A DNA stretch of 64,000 nt from JAITVM01 sp031551135 (lineage in GTDB: Bacteria; Bacillota; Clostridia; Lachnospirales; JAITVM01). The stretch lies in NCBI GenBank assembly GCA_031551135.1, contig JAVBOA010000001.1:28392-92391 (forward strand), given 5' to 3'. The notes below the pieces were generated by a model. The model was not told the DNA's origin, made no database searches, and saw only the letters and a list, made by a program, of their open reading frames with translations. Within the stretch, counting starts at the first letter, position 1. The number at the start of each line of letters is the position of its first letter. The position numbers and the translations under genes were made by a program. Below, one piece after another: positions 28,875 through 36,714 of this stretch.

Positions 28875-29564
28875 TTAATTATAATTATAAGTCGCACGGT
28901 CGTCTGTTTTGTCTTCAACGCCGAGTTCGGCATAAGTAATTTCGCCGTTTGCAAGTTTTTGGTTCAAAATTTCGGTATAATAACCGGCATGAGCTGTATT
29001 AGCATAAGGAATAACATGCACTACACCCAAAATTCCGGCTGTAAACATATTCAATATCCACCATCCGATAAAAGATAAATCAAGTACAAAAAGCTCCATT
29101 TTATGTCCGTTAGTCAATTTTCTGGAGACTGTGATAGCGTCCATAGCGCCGACTTTTGGAAATTCCGTAAGAATAAATGCTGTGAAGCTATATGAATAAG
29201 CTTTTATGATTCCGGGGATATAGAATAATATGCTCCACAAACAGGTAAAAAGTCCCACGCAAAACATAGATCCGAATTTTCTGGAAAAATTATATTTTAA
29301 TCCGTCCAAAACCGATTCAGCGCTGACACGCTCACCTCGATAAAGCTTTACAAAAAATCCCGCATACGTAACAGCTAATACTGTTGTAACCGCAATAGTA
29401 GCAAAAAAAGCTACGATACCGATAATCGGTATAAATGTTAAAAACATTGTCATAGATACCAGCAAAGATATTCCATATACTATCAATCCCGCGCATATCG
29501 CAGATGTTCTTTGGTCAGCTAATTTTATTCGAGCTATTAATTTTATTTCTTCTCTTGTCTTCAT
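28875..29564 (-). CDS. DUF975 family membrane protein
   Basis: 229 residues from ATG 29564 (GGAGGTG just upstream; an ATG five codons earlier overlaps that RBS). Typical DUF975 features: an N-terminal REEIKLIARIKLADQ-like amphipathic segment, then about five hydrophobic helices (~25-48, 50-75, ~105-125, ~165-190). Also KFGSMFCVGLFTCLWSILFY, then IIKAYSYSFTAFILTEFP and AVSRKLTNGHKMELF-like regions. Integral membrane protein of unknown function, common in Firmicutes. Own terminator; monocistronic. Confidence 0.85.
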   Translation of the reverse strand: MKTREEIKLIARIKLADQRTSAICAGLIVYGISLLVSMTMFLTFIPIIGIVAFFATIAVTTVLAVTYAGFFVKLYRGERVSAESVLDGLKYNFSRKFGSMFCVGLFTCLWSILFYIPGIIKAYSYSFTAFILTEFPKVGAMDAITVSRKLTNGHKMELFVLDLSFIGWWILNMFTAGILGVVHVIPYANTAHAGYYTEILNQKLANGEITYAELGVEDKTDDRATYNYN

Positions 29565-29818
29565 TAAGTACACCTCCATTTATTTATATTAACGATACTT
29601 TCATAAAAAAGTTTGCTTTTCTTTAATATTATTTGAAAATCTGAATCAATAAAACAGGCTTATCGTATGTAATCTGACAGTTATCAATTTTTTCTATACT
29701 CTAATTAAATATTTATATTAGTAAATAATTTGTATGATTTGTGCGATAAACATAAAGCAGCGTTATCGTAATATCTTATTGTATTGATAATCGCATTATC
29801 TAAGAGGGTGATATTTAA

Positions 29819-30271
29819 ATGATTTTCAAAAAATTTATTTGCTTAATCATGACGCTTATGGCTTTAATTTCCGCCTCCGGTTGCAAAGAAGATATCGACG
29901 TGATGAGTATTGCATTTGTATCTGAACCTTCTTTTGGTGAAAAGGGAAAAATGATTACTGTCCGAACGACGGTTTATTCGGACGGAAAAGTTGTTGAAGA
30001 AAAGATTACCGATGAAAATGTCCTTGTCTCAACAAAACAAAAATTTATCGACACCGCTGATTTTCAAAAAATCGTTCGGGAATTCAATAAAAATAATTTT
30101 TATGATTTTCCGGAATCATTTGAATCAGATATTCTTGATGGTTCTTATATTGGTTTTGAATTGCAAAAAATCGATAAGTTATATAAAAGCGGCGGATATA
30201 TAGCTTTAGAAAGTAACGCAGACTTTAAAAAATGTTATGATGTATTTTTTAATACAATAAACGAAGAATAA
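29819..30271 (+). CDS. Small predicted lipoprotein
   Basis: 150 residues. The start ATG 29819 follows AGAGGGTGAT. Residues 1-21 are a lipoprotein signal with lipobox SASGC, so Cys22 would be lipidated and the protein tethered to the outer membrane face. The mature part (VSEPSFGEKGKMITVRTTVYSDGKVVEEK...) is a small alpha/beta domain that I do not recognise. It stands alone, opposite in strand to its neighbours, with its own terminator. Confidence 0.7.
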   Translation: MIFKKFICLIMTLMALISASGCKEDIDVMSIAFVSEPSFGEKGKMITVRTTVYSDGKVVEEKITDENVLVSTKQKFIDTADFQKIVREFNKNNFYDFPESFESDILDGSYIGFELQKIDKLYKSGGYIALESNADFKKCYDVFFNTINEE

Positions 30272-30280
30272 TCAAAACCG

Positions 30281-30314
30281 GCTCGGCTTTTGCAATAAAA
30301 ACCGAGCCTTTTTG
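30281..30314 (+). terminator. Terminator of the lipoprotein gene
   Basis: GGCTCGG...CCGAGCC with TTTTT, ten bases after the stop codon; it also faces the converging GGDEF gene. Confidence 0.85.
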
Positions 30315-30320
30315 ATATGT

Positions 30321-31562
30321 TCAGACTTTTTTAAAGTTGATATATTTACCGCGTTTTAAAACATACATTTTGTTGTCCGCCATAGTAATCATAGATTTAG
30401 CGTCGGTATGAACAGATTTATTAAAATTCTCTATACCAAAACTAAACGAAATCTTAAACGGAAACTCGCGTGTGTTATTAAACGCTGTTATTTTGTCGCT
30501 AATGCGGCTTATTATATTCAGCATAGAATTACTGTCTACATTAGGAAAAATAAGTATAAATTCGTCTCCGCCAAGCCTGCAAAAATATTCTCGGTTACGC
30601 GTCGACGCATTAACGATCTCAATGAATTTTAATAAAAATTTATCGCCCCATTGGTGACCGTGTATATCATTAGCGGATTTTAGCCCGTCTAAATCGATAA
30701 AGCAAATTGTAAAGGGATTTTGAGAAGAAATTAATTTTTGAACAGTATTTACGGCAAAAGTATGGTTGTAAATACCTGTCATTTGATCTCTCGAAACCTG
30801 TAATTCCAGATTTTCTATAAGCATTTTTTGATTTGATATATCTACTAAAATATAAAAATATGCTTTTCTATCATTTGTCCAATTTATAAATAACGAATAA
30901 ACATGATACCATTTCCCGTGATATTCCGAATATTCATCCCATTCATTATGGGTTTTATTTTCTTCTTTCGCTTTTTTATACAGAAGGTCTGTAAACTCCT
31001 CCCTGAGCTTTAAGCTGTTCTCGTCCTCTTCGGCATCATTTGCGCCGTATAGAAGCTCGCCGGTTTCCTCATCGTGAACATACATCACGATATTTGTGTA
31101 TTGATTGATAAATTTTATTATTAAATCCAGTTCATCAATCCGTACATCCCGCTCTGACAAACATAATATCATATGATTGAATGAGTCCGAAATCTGTCCC
31201 ATAAAATCAATCTTTTGGTTATAATTGCCTTGCGATATCTGATTGACTTTCCAAGTCAAATGCAATAAATTAGAATGCAGTTCTTTTAGTCCCGCGGAAA
31301 GGTAGTTTTGTTTAGGAGGAAAATCGATATCCAAATTTCCGTGAGCAATGGCGATTGAGTATTCGTTATTTTCTTTAATATACCCATGCATCTCTAAAAT
31401 ATCACGCTCAATGTCCTTTAAATAAGCGTTTTTTATTTCACCGGAGTTTGCTAAGACAGAATCTATCGGCTTAGCATTTTTTACATTTTCGATTAATTGA
31501 TTAATGTAAACCAATTCTTTTTTAGAAACAAGAATCATAGCGTCCTCACTTCTATCAAGCAT
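30321..31562 (-). CDS. Diguanylate cyclase (HAMP-like, PAS, GGDEF)
   Basis: 413 residues, cytosolic (no membrane segment). Residues ~10-130 form a helical sensor/HAMP-like region (HGNLDIDFPPKQNYLSAGLK). Residues ~135-250 form a PAS-like domain (IVMYVHDEETGELLYGAN...WYHVYSLFINWTNDRKAYFYILVDIS). Residues ~255-410 are a GGDEF domain with FIDLDGLKSANDIHGHQWGD and the intact active-site loop LGGDEF, so c-di-GMP synthesis is expected. No RxxD inhibitory site is evident. It lies 64 bp downstream of the V4R gene in the same direction and is probably co-transcribed, so V4R ligand binding may feed into c-di-GMP output (inference). RBS AAAGGGGG. Confidence 0.88.
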   Translation of the reverse strand: MLDRSEDAMILVSKKELVYINQLIENVKNAKPIDSVLANSGEIKNAYLKDIERDILEMHGYIKENNEYSIAIAHGNLDIDFPPKQNYLSAGLKELHSNLLHLTWKVNQISQGNYNQKIDFMGQISDSFNHMILCLSERDVRIDELDLIIKFINQYTNIVMYVHDEETGELLYGANDAEEDENSLKLREEFTDLLYKKAKEENKTHNEWDEYSEYHGKWYHVYSLFINWTNDRKAYFYILVDISNQKMLIENLELQVSRDQMTGIYNHTFAVNTVQKLISSQNPFTICFIDLDGLKSANDIHGHQWGDKFLLKFIEIVNASTRNREYFCRLGGDEFILIFPNVDSNSMLNIISRISDKITAFNNTREFPFKISFSFGIENFNKSVHTDAKSMITMADNKMYVLKRGKYINFKKV

Positions 31563-31626
31563 TCCATTGCCCCCTTTATACAGTATTCCTTTTTTTATTT
31601 TTATCTTTTTTGTATAAATGGCTCTG

Positions 31627-32115
31627 TCAGACGCTTTTGGCTACAAACCTGCACGCTCTGTCTCCTGTTGCCCAACAATCAATTTCTCGTACCTTAAATT
31701 TTTTGCCGCTGTATGCTTCTAAAATTCCCGACAAAAAACCTTCATCATAAACGCAAACGGTCTCCTCATAAACAGGCAAACCGCTGCAGTCCAAATCTTC
31801 ATACACTACCAGAACAATCTCGCCTTTTTCCAAATTCGCATGTTCTATTCTCAGTATCCCGATTTTATGTTCAACCAATTGTCTCTGAATCTGCTCTACA
31901 AAATCATTAAAGCTTAAACTCATATCCAAGTAAGCCTTTGCATACTCCACTCCGGCCTGAAACCCTGAAGTACGTATTATTTCGTCGGCTTCATCCTTAC
32001 CGAAACGTTTTTCCAATACATCCATTACCGAAAGCTCAAAAAGCCTATAAACCAAAACAGGCATTTCCGCTCCGAGATTTGGCCTTCCTTCGCCAATATC
32101 TCCCAAAGATTTCAT
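31627..32115 (-). CDS. V4R (4-vinyl reductase) domain protein
   Basis: 162 residues, essentially one V4R domain: LGAEMPVLVYRLFELSVMDV, the helical core, then the Cys-containing LDCSGLPVYEETVCVYDEGF and the terminal zinc-like pattern EIDCWATGDRACRFVAKSV. V4R domains are small-molecule or hydrocarbon sensors in regulators such as XylR and in bacteriochlorophyll enzymes. Standing alone before a GGDEF gene, it is best read as a sensory subunit. The RBS AGGGGGAT contains the octamer complementary to the candidate small RNA at 52541-52548. Confidence 0.85.
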   Translation of the reverse strand: MKSLGDIGEGRPNLGAEMPVLVYRLFELSVMDVLEKRFGKDEADEIIRTSGFQAGVEYAKAYLDMSLSFNDFVEQIQRQLVEHKIGILRIEHANLEKGEIVLVVYEDLDCSGLPVYEETVCVYDEGFLSGILEAYSGKKFKVREIDCWATGDRACRFVAKSV

Positions 32116-32269
32116 AGTACAATCCCCCTATAGAATTTTGTACTTTATTAAATATTTAATCGTCTTATTTTTCAAAAAAAATAACCTCATAAATAATAAA
32201 AAATAATAAGATGTATAATATAATGTTTGACTTTTTAAGCCTTGAGACTATAATTATTTAATGATGTTT

Positions 32270-32313
32270 ATACTATTCCCCTTATATAAAGATAAAAAAA
32301 ATGAAAATAGTAT
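32270..32313. repeat. Short (44-bp) MITE derivative
   Basis: ATACTATTCCCCTTATATAAAG...AATGAAAATAGTAT form: two termini joined through a short, diverged centre. It lies in the 533-bp AT-rich gap 32116-32648, which otherwise shows no gene. Confidence 0.75.
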
Positions 32314-32648
32314 TAAATGAAAAATTACGATCAAATATCGGTACGCATTGTTTTATTTTATCGTTATAAAAATATAGAGTATATTTCATACTGAATATTA
32401 TTACCGCATTTATCCTCTCAAAATGCATAAATATAATTAATGCAGCTACCGACTTATGATTTAATAAATTAATGTGAATTCGATACATCGAACTTATAAG
32501 ATTTTTAAAACAAAGCCTTTTTTAGGACTTGTTCTAAATATCATTATAGTGGAAATATTGTCACAATATGATAACACAACCATTTATATTTGCTCAAATT
32601 TAGAATTTATTACCGTTTTGATATTATTCTGACGAACGAAAGGTTTTT

Positions 32649-33470
32649 ATGAGAGATTATAATGAAATCGAAAAATCTATAATTAAGAAATTCAAAAAAT
32701 CCATTTGGGTGAAATTTACAAGGTCTGTTCGTGAATACAACCTCATTAATGAGGGCGACCGCATAGCCGTATGTATTTCCGGCGGAAAAGATTCTATTTT
32801 GATGGCGAAATGTTTTCAAGAGCTAAAACGCCACAAAAAATGCAATTTTGAATTGGAATTTATTGTAATGGATCCGGGCTACAATAAAGAAAATATTGAA
32901 TTGATAATCAGTAATTGCAAATCCCTCGAAATTCCTATAAAAATTTTCGAAAGCCCAATTTTTGGAATCGTTTCCGAAATAGATGATTCACCTTGCTATT
33001 TATGCGCCCGAATGCGCCGCGGCTATCTTTACAGCAAAGCTCAGGAGCTTGGCTGTAATAAAATAGCTTTGGGGCATCATTTTGATGATGTTATTGAAAC
33101 AATTTTATTGGCAATGCTCTACGGTGCCGAAATAAAAACTATGATGCCGAAGCTTCATTCAACAAATTTTGAAAATATGCAATTGATTCGTCCAATGTAT
33201 CTTGTTAAAGAAAAAGATATTATCGATTGGAAGAATTATAACGAATTATATTTCATAAACTGCGCCTGCAAATTGACAGAAGCTCTTTCGAAAAACGAAA
33301 TTACATCCAAACGCGCCGAAATGAAAATGCTCGTCGAACAATTCCGCAAAACATCGCCGATGATAGAAATGAATATTTTCCGCTCGGTAGAAAATATAAA
33401 TCTAGATGCAATTATCGGCTACAAAACTAAATCAAATAAAATTCATTTTTTGGATAATTATACTGATTAA
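32649..33470 (+). CDS. TtcA-like PP-loop tRNA thiolation protein
   Basis: 273 residues. The PP-loop ATP-pyrophosphatase signature ICISGGKDS lies near residue 44 after EGDRIAV. Then SPCYLCARMRRGYLY supplies the CxxC pair, LGCNKIALGHHFDDVIETIL is the characteristic TtcA/TtuA motif, and FINCACKLTE supplies a further Cys pair for an Fe-S cluster. TtcA makes 2-thiocytidine at tRNA position 32; the broader TtcA/TtuA family also includes 2-thiouridine enzymes, so exact specificity is uncertain. RBS AAAGG. The stop codon TAA at 33468-33470 shares its last A with a MITE end. Confidence 0.88.
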   Translation: MRDYNEIEKSIIKKFKKSIWVKFTRSVREYNLINEGDRIAVCISGGKDSILMAKCFQELKRHKKCNFELEFIVMDPGYNKENIELIISNCKSLEIPIKIFESPIFGIVSEIDDSPCYLCARMRRGYLYSKAQELGCNKIALGHHFDDVIETILLAMLYGAEIKTMMPKLHSTNFENMQLIRPMYLVKEKDIIDWKNYNELYFINCACKLTEALSKNEITSKRAEMKMLVEQFRKTSPMIEMNIFRSVENINLDAIIGYKTKSNKIHFLDNYTD

Positions 33471-33497
33471 TACTATTTTCATTTTGATAAGTAGAAA
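33470..33497. repeat. MITE left end fused to the ttcA-like stop
   Basis: ATACTATTTTCATTTTGATA continues to GTAGAAA, then diverges into a terminator hairpin. The right half is absent, and a complete copy starts 60 bp further on. Confidence 0.75.
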
Positions 33498-33501
33498 ATA
33501 C

Positions 33502-33553
33502 AAAGGGCAGAGCTTTGCCGGCGAACGGAAGCAATCTGCCCTTTAGTTTTTTT
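33502..33553 (+). terminator. Terminator of the ttcA-like gene
   Basis: AAGGGCAGA...TCTGCCCTT with an internal GC-rich loop, followed by TAGTTTTTTTT. It sits between two MITE ends. Confidence 0.75.
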
Positions 33554-33555
33554 TC

Positions 33556-33657
33556 ATACTATTTTCATTTTGATAAGTAGAAAAAAATTTTTCACAGCGG
33601 AGCGTTTCAAGCGTGAAATGAAATATTTTTTTCTATCCTTAATAATGAAAATAGTAT
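33556..33657. repeat. MITE-like palindromic repeat fused to a stop codon
   Basis: A complete 102-bp copy running from ATACTATTTTCATTTTGATA, through TTTCACAGCGGAGCGTTTC and GTGAAATGAAATA, to AATGAAAATAGTAT. Its last base supplies the A of the TGA stop of the minus-strand gene ending at 33657. Confidence 0.9.
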
Positions 33658-35024
33658 CAGCAAATAATCGGCGGTGGATATAATGCATATAATGCGTTCC
33701 ATGTACTAACCCCAACAACACCATCCGCAACCAAAGCGTTTGTGTCTTGAAAAGATTTTACGGCAACCTCTGTCATATTCCCAAAAATTCCGTCAACTTG
33801 CCCGTCATAATAAAGCAAATCTTTTAACTCTTGCTGAAGCTCACTGACAAACGGACCTTCGTCACCACGGCGGATCGTTGGCTTCGGTCCATCGGGAATA
33901 GGCTTGATTATTGGATTTGTAGCTTGTTCATAAAGCTTATTCCATGTTTGCGGTCCAACGATTCCATCTGCATTTAAACCGTTATCTCTCTGAAAAGATT
34001 TTACACCGTTCTCTGTCTCTTTATCAAAACTTCCGGTTACACTTCCCGGAAAATATCCCAGTCTCTTTAAAAGTTTTTGCAGAATCGTAACATAATCGCC
34101 GGAATCGTTTATGCGCAAGACAGGCCGTCTTAATTGCGGGTCTGTTAAATCATTATTAATTGCGTTCCAAACCGATTGATCCACGACTGTGCTAACGGGC
34201 AATCCTTTGGACCTCCTGTAATTCTCTACGGCTTTTGAGGTTTTCGGACCAAAATATCCGAATGTCTGCCCCTCCAGATAACCCAATTCTTTTAATAAAT
34301 TTTGCAATAGTTCTACATATGCTCCCGAAGAAGTAAAAATCAAATTCGGAAGTTCGCCTGTCGGTAAAAAAGGTCCCGGATTAAATGCCTCCTCCAATTT
34401 TCTCCAAGTATTTCTACCCACAATTCCGTCGGCGGTTATCCCGCTGTCCGTCTGAAATTTTTTTACGGCATCTTGAGTTTCTTTATCAAAGACCGCGTTC
34501 GGGTTGCCTTTAAAATATCCTAATGTCTGTAATATCAATTCAAGCTCCCTTACTTCATCCATATTGCTGCCAAGCGACAAAGTCGGCTGATTAGCGGAAA
34601 GTATAGCGAATAATGTATTTTGGTCTACTGTTCCCGTTACAGGCAAATTATTATTTTTCTGAAAATTCCGCACGGCGGTCTCTGTATTAGGCCCGTAAAT
34701 TCCATCGATTTTACCACGGTAATAGCCCAGGTCATATAGATTCTTCTGAAGGTCTTTAACAGGTTCTCCTCTTTCGCCGGGTTCTAAAATCTGATTAGCG
34801 TCTCCTATTGTATATTCAGTCACAAAAGTTTCTTGCAGGTTTTTTTCCGCAATGATTTCTTCCAATTTTTTTAGCAATTCGTTTGAAAATTCCACATTGA
34901 CCAAAAAATTATAATCCTTTTGAAAAGCATCCAAAGATTTTTTTGTAAAATAATCAATTTTTTTAGAATAATCATAAATAGGATATCCAAGCAATGATAA
35001 ATAATTCTTTATCTTTGAAATCAA
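33657..35024 (-). CDS. Multi-repeat peptidoglycan-binding protein
   Basis: 455 residues from TTG 35024, chosen because GGAGGTG ends 6 nt upstream; the frame extends to 35090 but that part runs through the RBS. It consists of five clear PG_binding_1 repeats (each ~65 residues: DLGYYRGKIDGIYGPNTETA, TLGYFKGNPNAVFDKETQDA, ELGYLEGQTFGYFGPKTSKA, RLGYFPGSVTGSFDKETENG, DLLYYDGQVDGIFGNMTEVA) plus a degenerate N-terminal one. No catalytic domain or signal peptide is evident. Similar Clostridia proteins are spore- or wall-associated. It is divergent from a second PG-binding gene at 35184, so the two may share regulation. The TGA stop overlaps a MITE end. Confidence 0.85.
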   Translation of the reverse strand: MISKIKNYLSLLGYPIYDYSKKIDYFTKKSLDAFQKDYNFLVNVEFSNELLKKLEEIIAEKNLQETFVTEYTIGDANQILEPGERGEPVKDLQKNLYDLGYYRGKIDGIYGPNTETAVRNFQKNNNLPVTGTVDQNTLFAILSANQPTLSLGSNMDEVRELELILQTLGYFKGNPNAVFDKETQDAVKKFQTDSGITADGIVGRNTWRKLEEAFNPGPFLPTGELPNLIFTSSGAYVELLQNLLKELGYLEGQTFGYFGPKTSKAVENYRRSKGLPVSTVVDQSVWNAINNDLTDPQLRRPVLRINDSGDYVTILQKLLKRLGYFPGSVTGSFDKETENGVKSFQRDNGLNADGIVGPQTWNKLYEQATNPIIKPIPDGPKPTIRRGDEGPFVSELQQELKDLLYYDGQVDGIFGNMTEVAVKSFQDTNALVADGVVGVSTWNALYALYPPPIIC

Positions 35025-35183
35025 AAAACACACCTCCGGTTTTTTATAGCAACCCAGTTTTACATAATATGGAATTGCTATATATTCCAACTTTCTATAC
35101 AGTATATTTTTTTAAATTGTAATTTGTTACACATATTGGTTATTTATTGCATATATATGAGTAAAAAGCCATTGAGGTGAATT

Positions 35184-36419
35184 ATGGGAATCGGAAAATT
35201 GCAGTTTCAAATTTATGCGGACAACCTAGGACAGCCGCTCAGCGGCGCTATAGTCAGAATAACAGGCGAAGGAATTGATATATCTCTTACATCAAATATT
35301 ATCGGTATCACAGACGTGGTCGAACTTCCATGCCCCGATAAAGAGTATTCATTGATGCCTCAAAACGAAATACGTCCTTACGCTGTATACTCTGCTGTTA
35401 TTTCAAGGTCAGGATTGATAACAAAAACCATTGATTTTATAGAAATCTTTGACACGATTACAAGCATAACCCCTGTTACTTTAGATACAGAAGACAGCTA
35501 CCGCTTAGAAAGCCAGCTTTCAATCATATCCGAACATACTTTATGGGGGGTATATTCACCAAAAATTGTTGTCAATCCGTTTACACAAATGGAACCGAAT
35601 GAGGTTCAGAACGTCTTTTCCAGCGTCTTTATTCCGGAATTTTTAATTGTGCACGACGGCCTGCCCAGCACGCAAAACGCCTCAAATTATTTTGAGACCT
35701 TTACATCCTATATTAAAAATGTCGCCACAAGCGAAGTTTATTCAACATGGCCGCGTGAAGCAATCAAAGCAAATGTTTTATGCATAATTTCTTTTACACT
35801 GACCCGTGTTTTTACAGAATGGTATATTTCTAAAGGCTATAATTTTACAATAACAACCTCTACTCAATATGACCAAAAATACATCAAAGATCGAAATATT
35901 GCCGAAAATATCTCTTTGATAGTTGACGAGATTTTTAATAATTATTTGGTTTATAATAACGGACTTCCGCCTTTTTTTGCCCAATATTGCGACGGTGTCA
36001 AAGTTAAAAACCCCGGCTGGCTTTTCCAATGGGGCTCCAAGGATTTAGCGGACAAAGGCTATACCGCCGAACAGATTATAAATTATTATTACGGCAATAA
36101 CGTTAGCGTTACTTCAACATACCAAGTTCCGGGAATCCCGACTTCTTTTCCGGGTTATAATCTGCGGCAGCGTGTTTGCGGCGAGCCGGTTCAAAAAGTG
36201 CAGCTCCAACTTAATATCATTGCCTCCAGCTATCCGCTTATTCCAAAAATTCTGCCTGCCGACGGAATCTACGGACCAAAAACCGAACAATCGGTAAAAA
36301 TATTTCAGGATATTTTTAATTTGCCTCAAACAGGCATTGTTGATTTTACAACATGGTATAAAATATCTTATATCTTTGTATCTGTCACAAATATGTTAAG
36401 CGGACGTTATTCCATTTAA
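35184..36419 (+). CDS. Peptidoglycan-binding protein with carboxypeptidase-regulatory-like N-terminus
   Basis: 411 residues, start ATG 35184 after GAGGTG. Residues ~1-100 look like a beta-sandwich of the carboxypeptidase-regulatory/Cna-B kind (LQFQIYADNLGQPLSGAIVR, ITDVVELPCP). Residues ~125-290 are a conserved central domain (VVNPFTQMEPNEVQNVFSSV...FIPEFLIVHDGLPS...YSTWPREAIKANVLCIISFT) ending with YCDGVKV and WGSKDLADKGYT. The latter region resembles the SpoIID/LytB-like segments of Firmicute spore-cortex proteins, though I am not sure. Residues ~325-400 form a PG_binding_1 repeat (PADGIYGPKTEQSVKIFQ). No signal peptide is seen. Spore or wall association is inferred. Its TAA stop appears to merge with a MITE remnant. 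Confidence 0.8.
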   Translation: MGIGKLQFQIYADNLGQPLSGAIVRITGEGIDISLTSNIIGITDVVELPCPDKEYSLMPQNEIRPYAVYSAVISRSGLITKTIDFIEIFDTITSITPVTLDTEDSYRLESQLSIISEHTLWGVYSPKIVVNPFTQMEPNEVQNVFSSVFIPEFLIVHDGLPSTQNASNYFETFTSYIKNVATSEVYSTWPREAIKANVLCIISFTLTRVFTEWYISKGYNFTITTSTQYDQKYIKDRNIAENISLIVDEIFNNYLVYNNGLPPFFAQYCDGVKVKNPGWLFQWGSKDLADKGYTAEQIINYYYGNNVSVTSTYQVPGIPTSFPGYNLRQRVCGEPVQKVQLQLNIIASSYPLIPKILPADGIYGPKTEQSVKIFQDIFNLPQTGIVDFTTWYKISYIFVSVTNMLSGRYSI

Positions 36420-36434
36420 TACCATTTTAATTTT
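36417..36434. repeat. Possible MITE terminus remnant after a stop codon
   Basis: TAATACCATTTTAATTTT resembles the element start (TA)ATACTATTTTCATTTT with two changes, overlapping the TAA stop of the preceding gene. Confidence 0.35.
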
Positions 36435-36448
36435 TTGACTATATAAAA

Positions 36449-36476
36449 AGCCGGAATTATTTTTTTCCGGCTTTCT
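36449..36476 (+). terminator. Terminator of the PG-binding gene
   Basis: AAAGCCGGAATTATTTTTTTCCGGCTTTC hairpin, with the T-rich tail broken by a C. Confidence 0.75.
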
Positions 36477-36700
36477 TATAAATCGGTATTTGATAAATTC
36501 AACATCTTCGCCAGTAATTTTTTGTAAGAATTTGTATATATTTATATTGACGATATTTAATGTAAGCTCTATACTAGTATTAGTGCCGTAAAAATTTCTT
36601 ATTGAAGCAAATAATGCTATTTTATTGAAACGCTGAATATACTTTTCTCAATCACGTCTTACTCACTTGCAGAATAATAATTCTTTTTTTATAAACATAA

Positions 36701-36714
36701 AGGGGGATATTAAT
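36701..36714 (+). promoter_or_regulatory. SWIM-gene RBS, perfect 14-nt match to candidate sRNA
   Basis: AGGGGGATATTAAT covers the Shine-Dalgarno and the first two bases of the start codon (ATG 36713-36715). It is the exact reverse complement of ATTAATATCCCCCT at 52535-52548. Confidence 0.5.
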
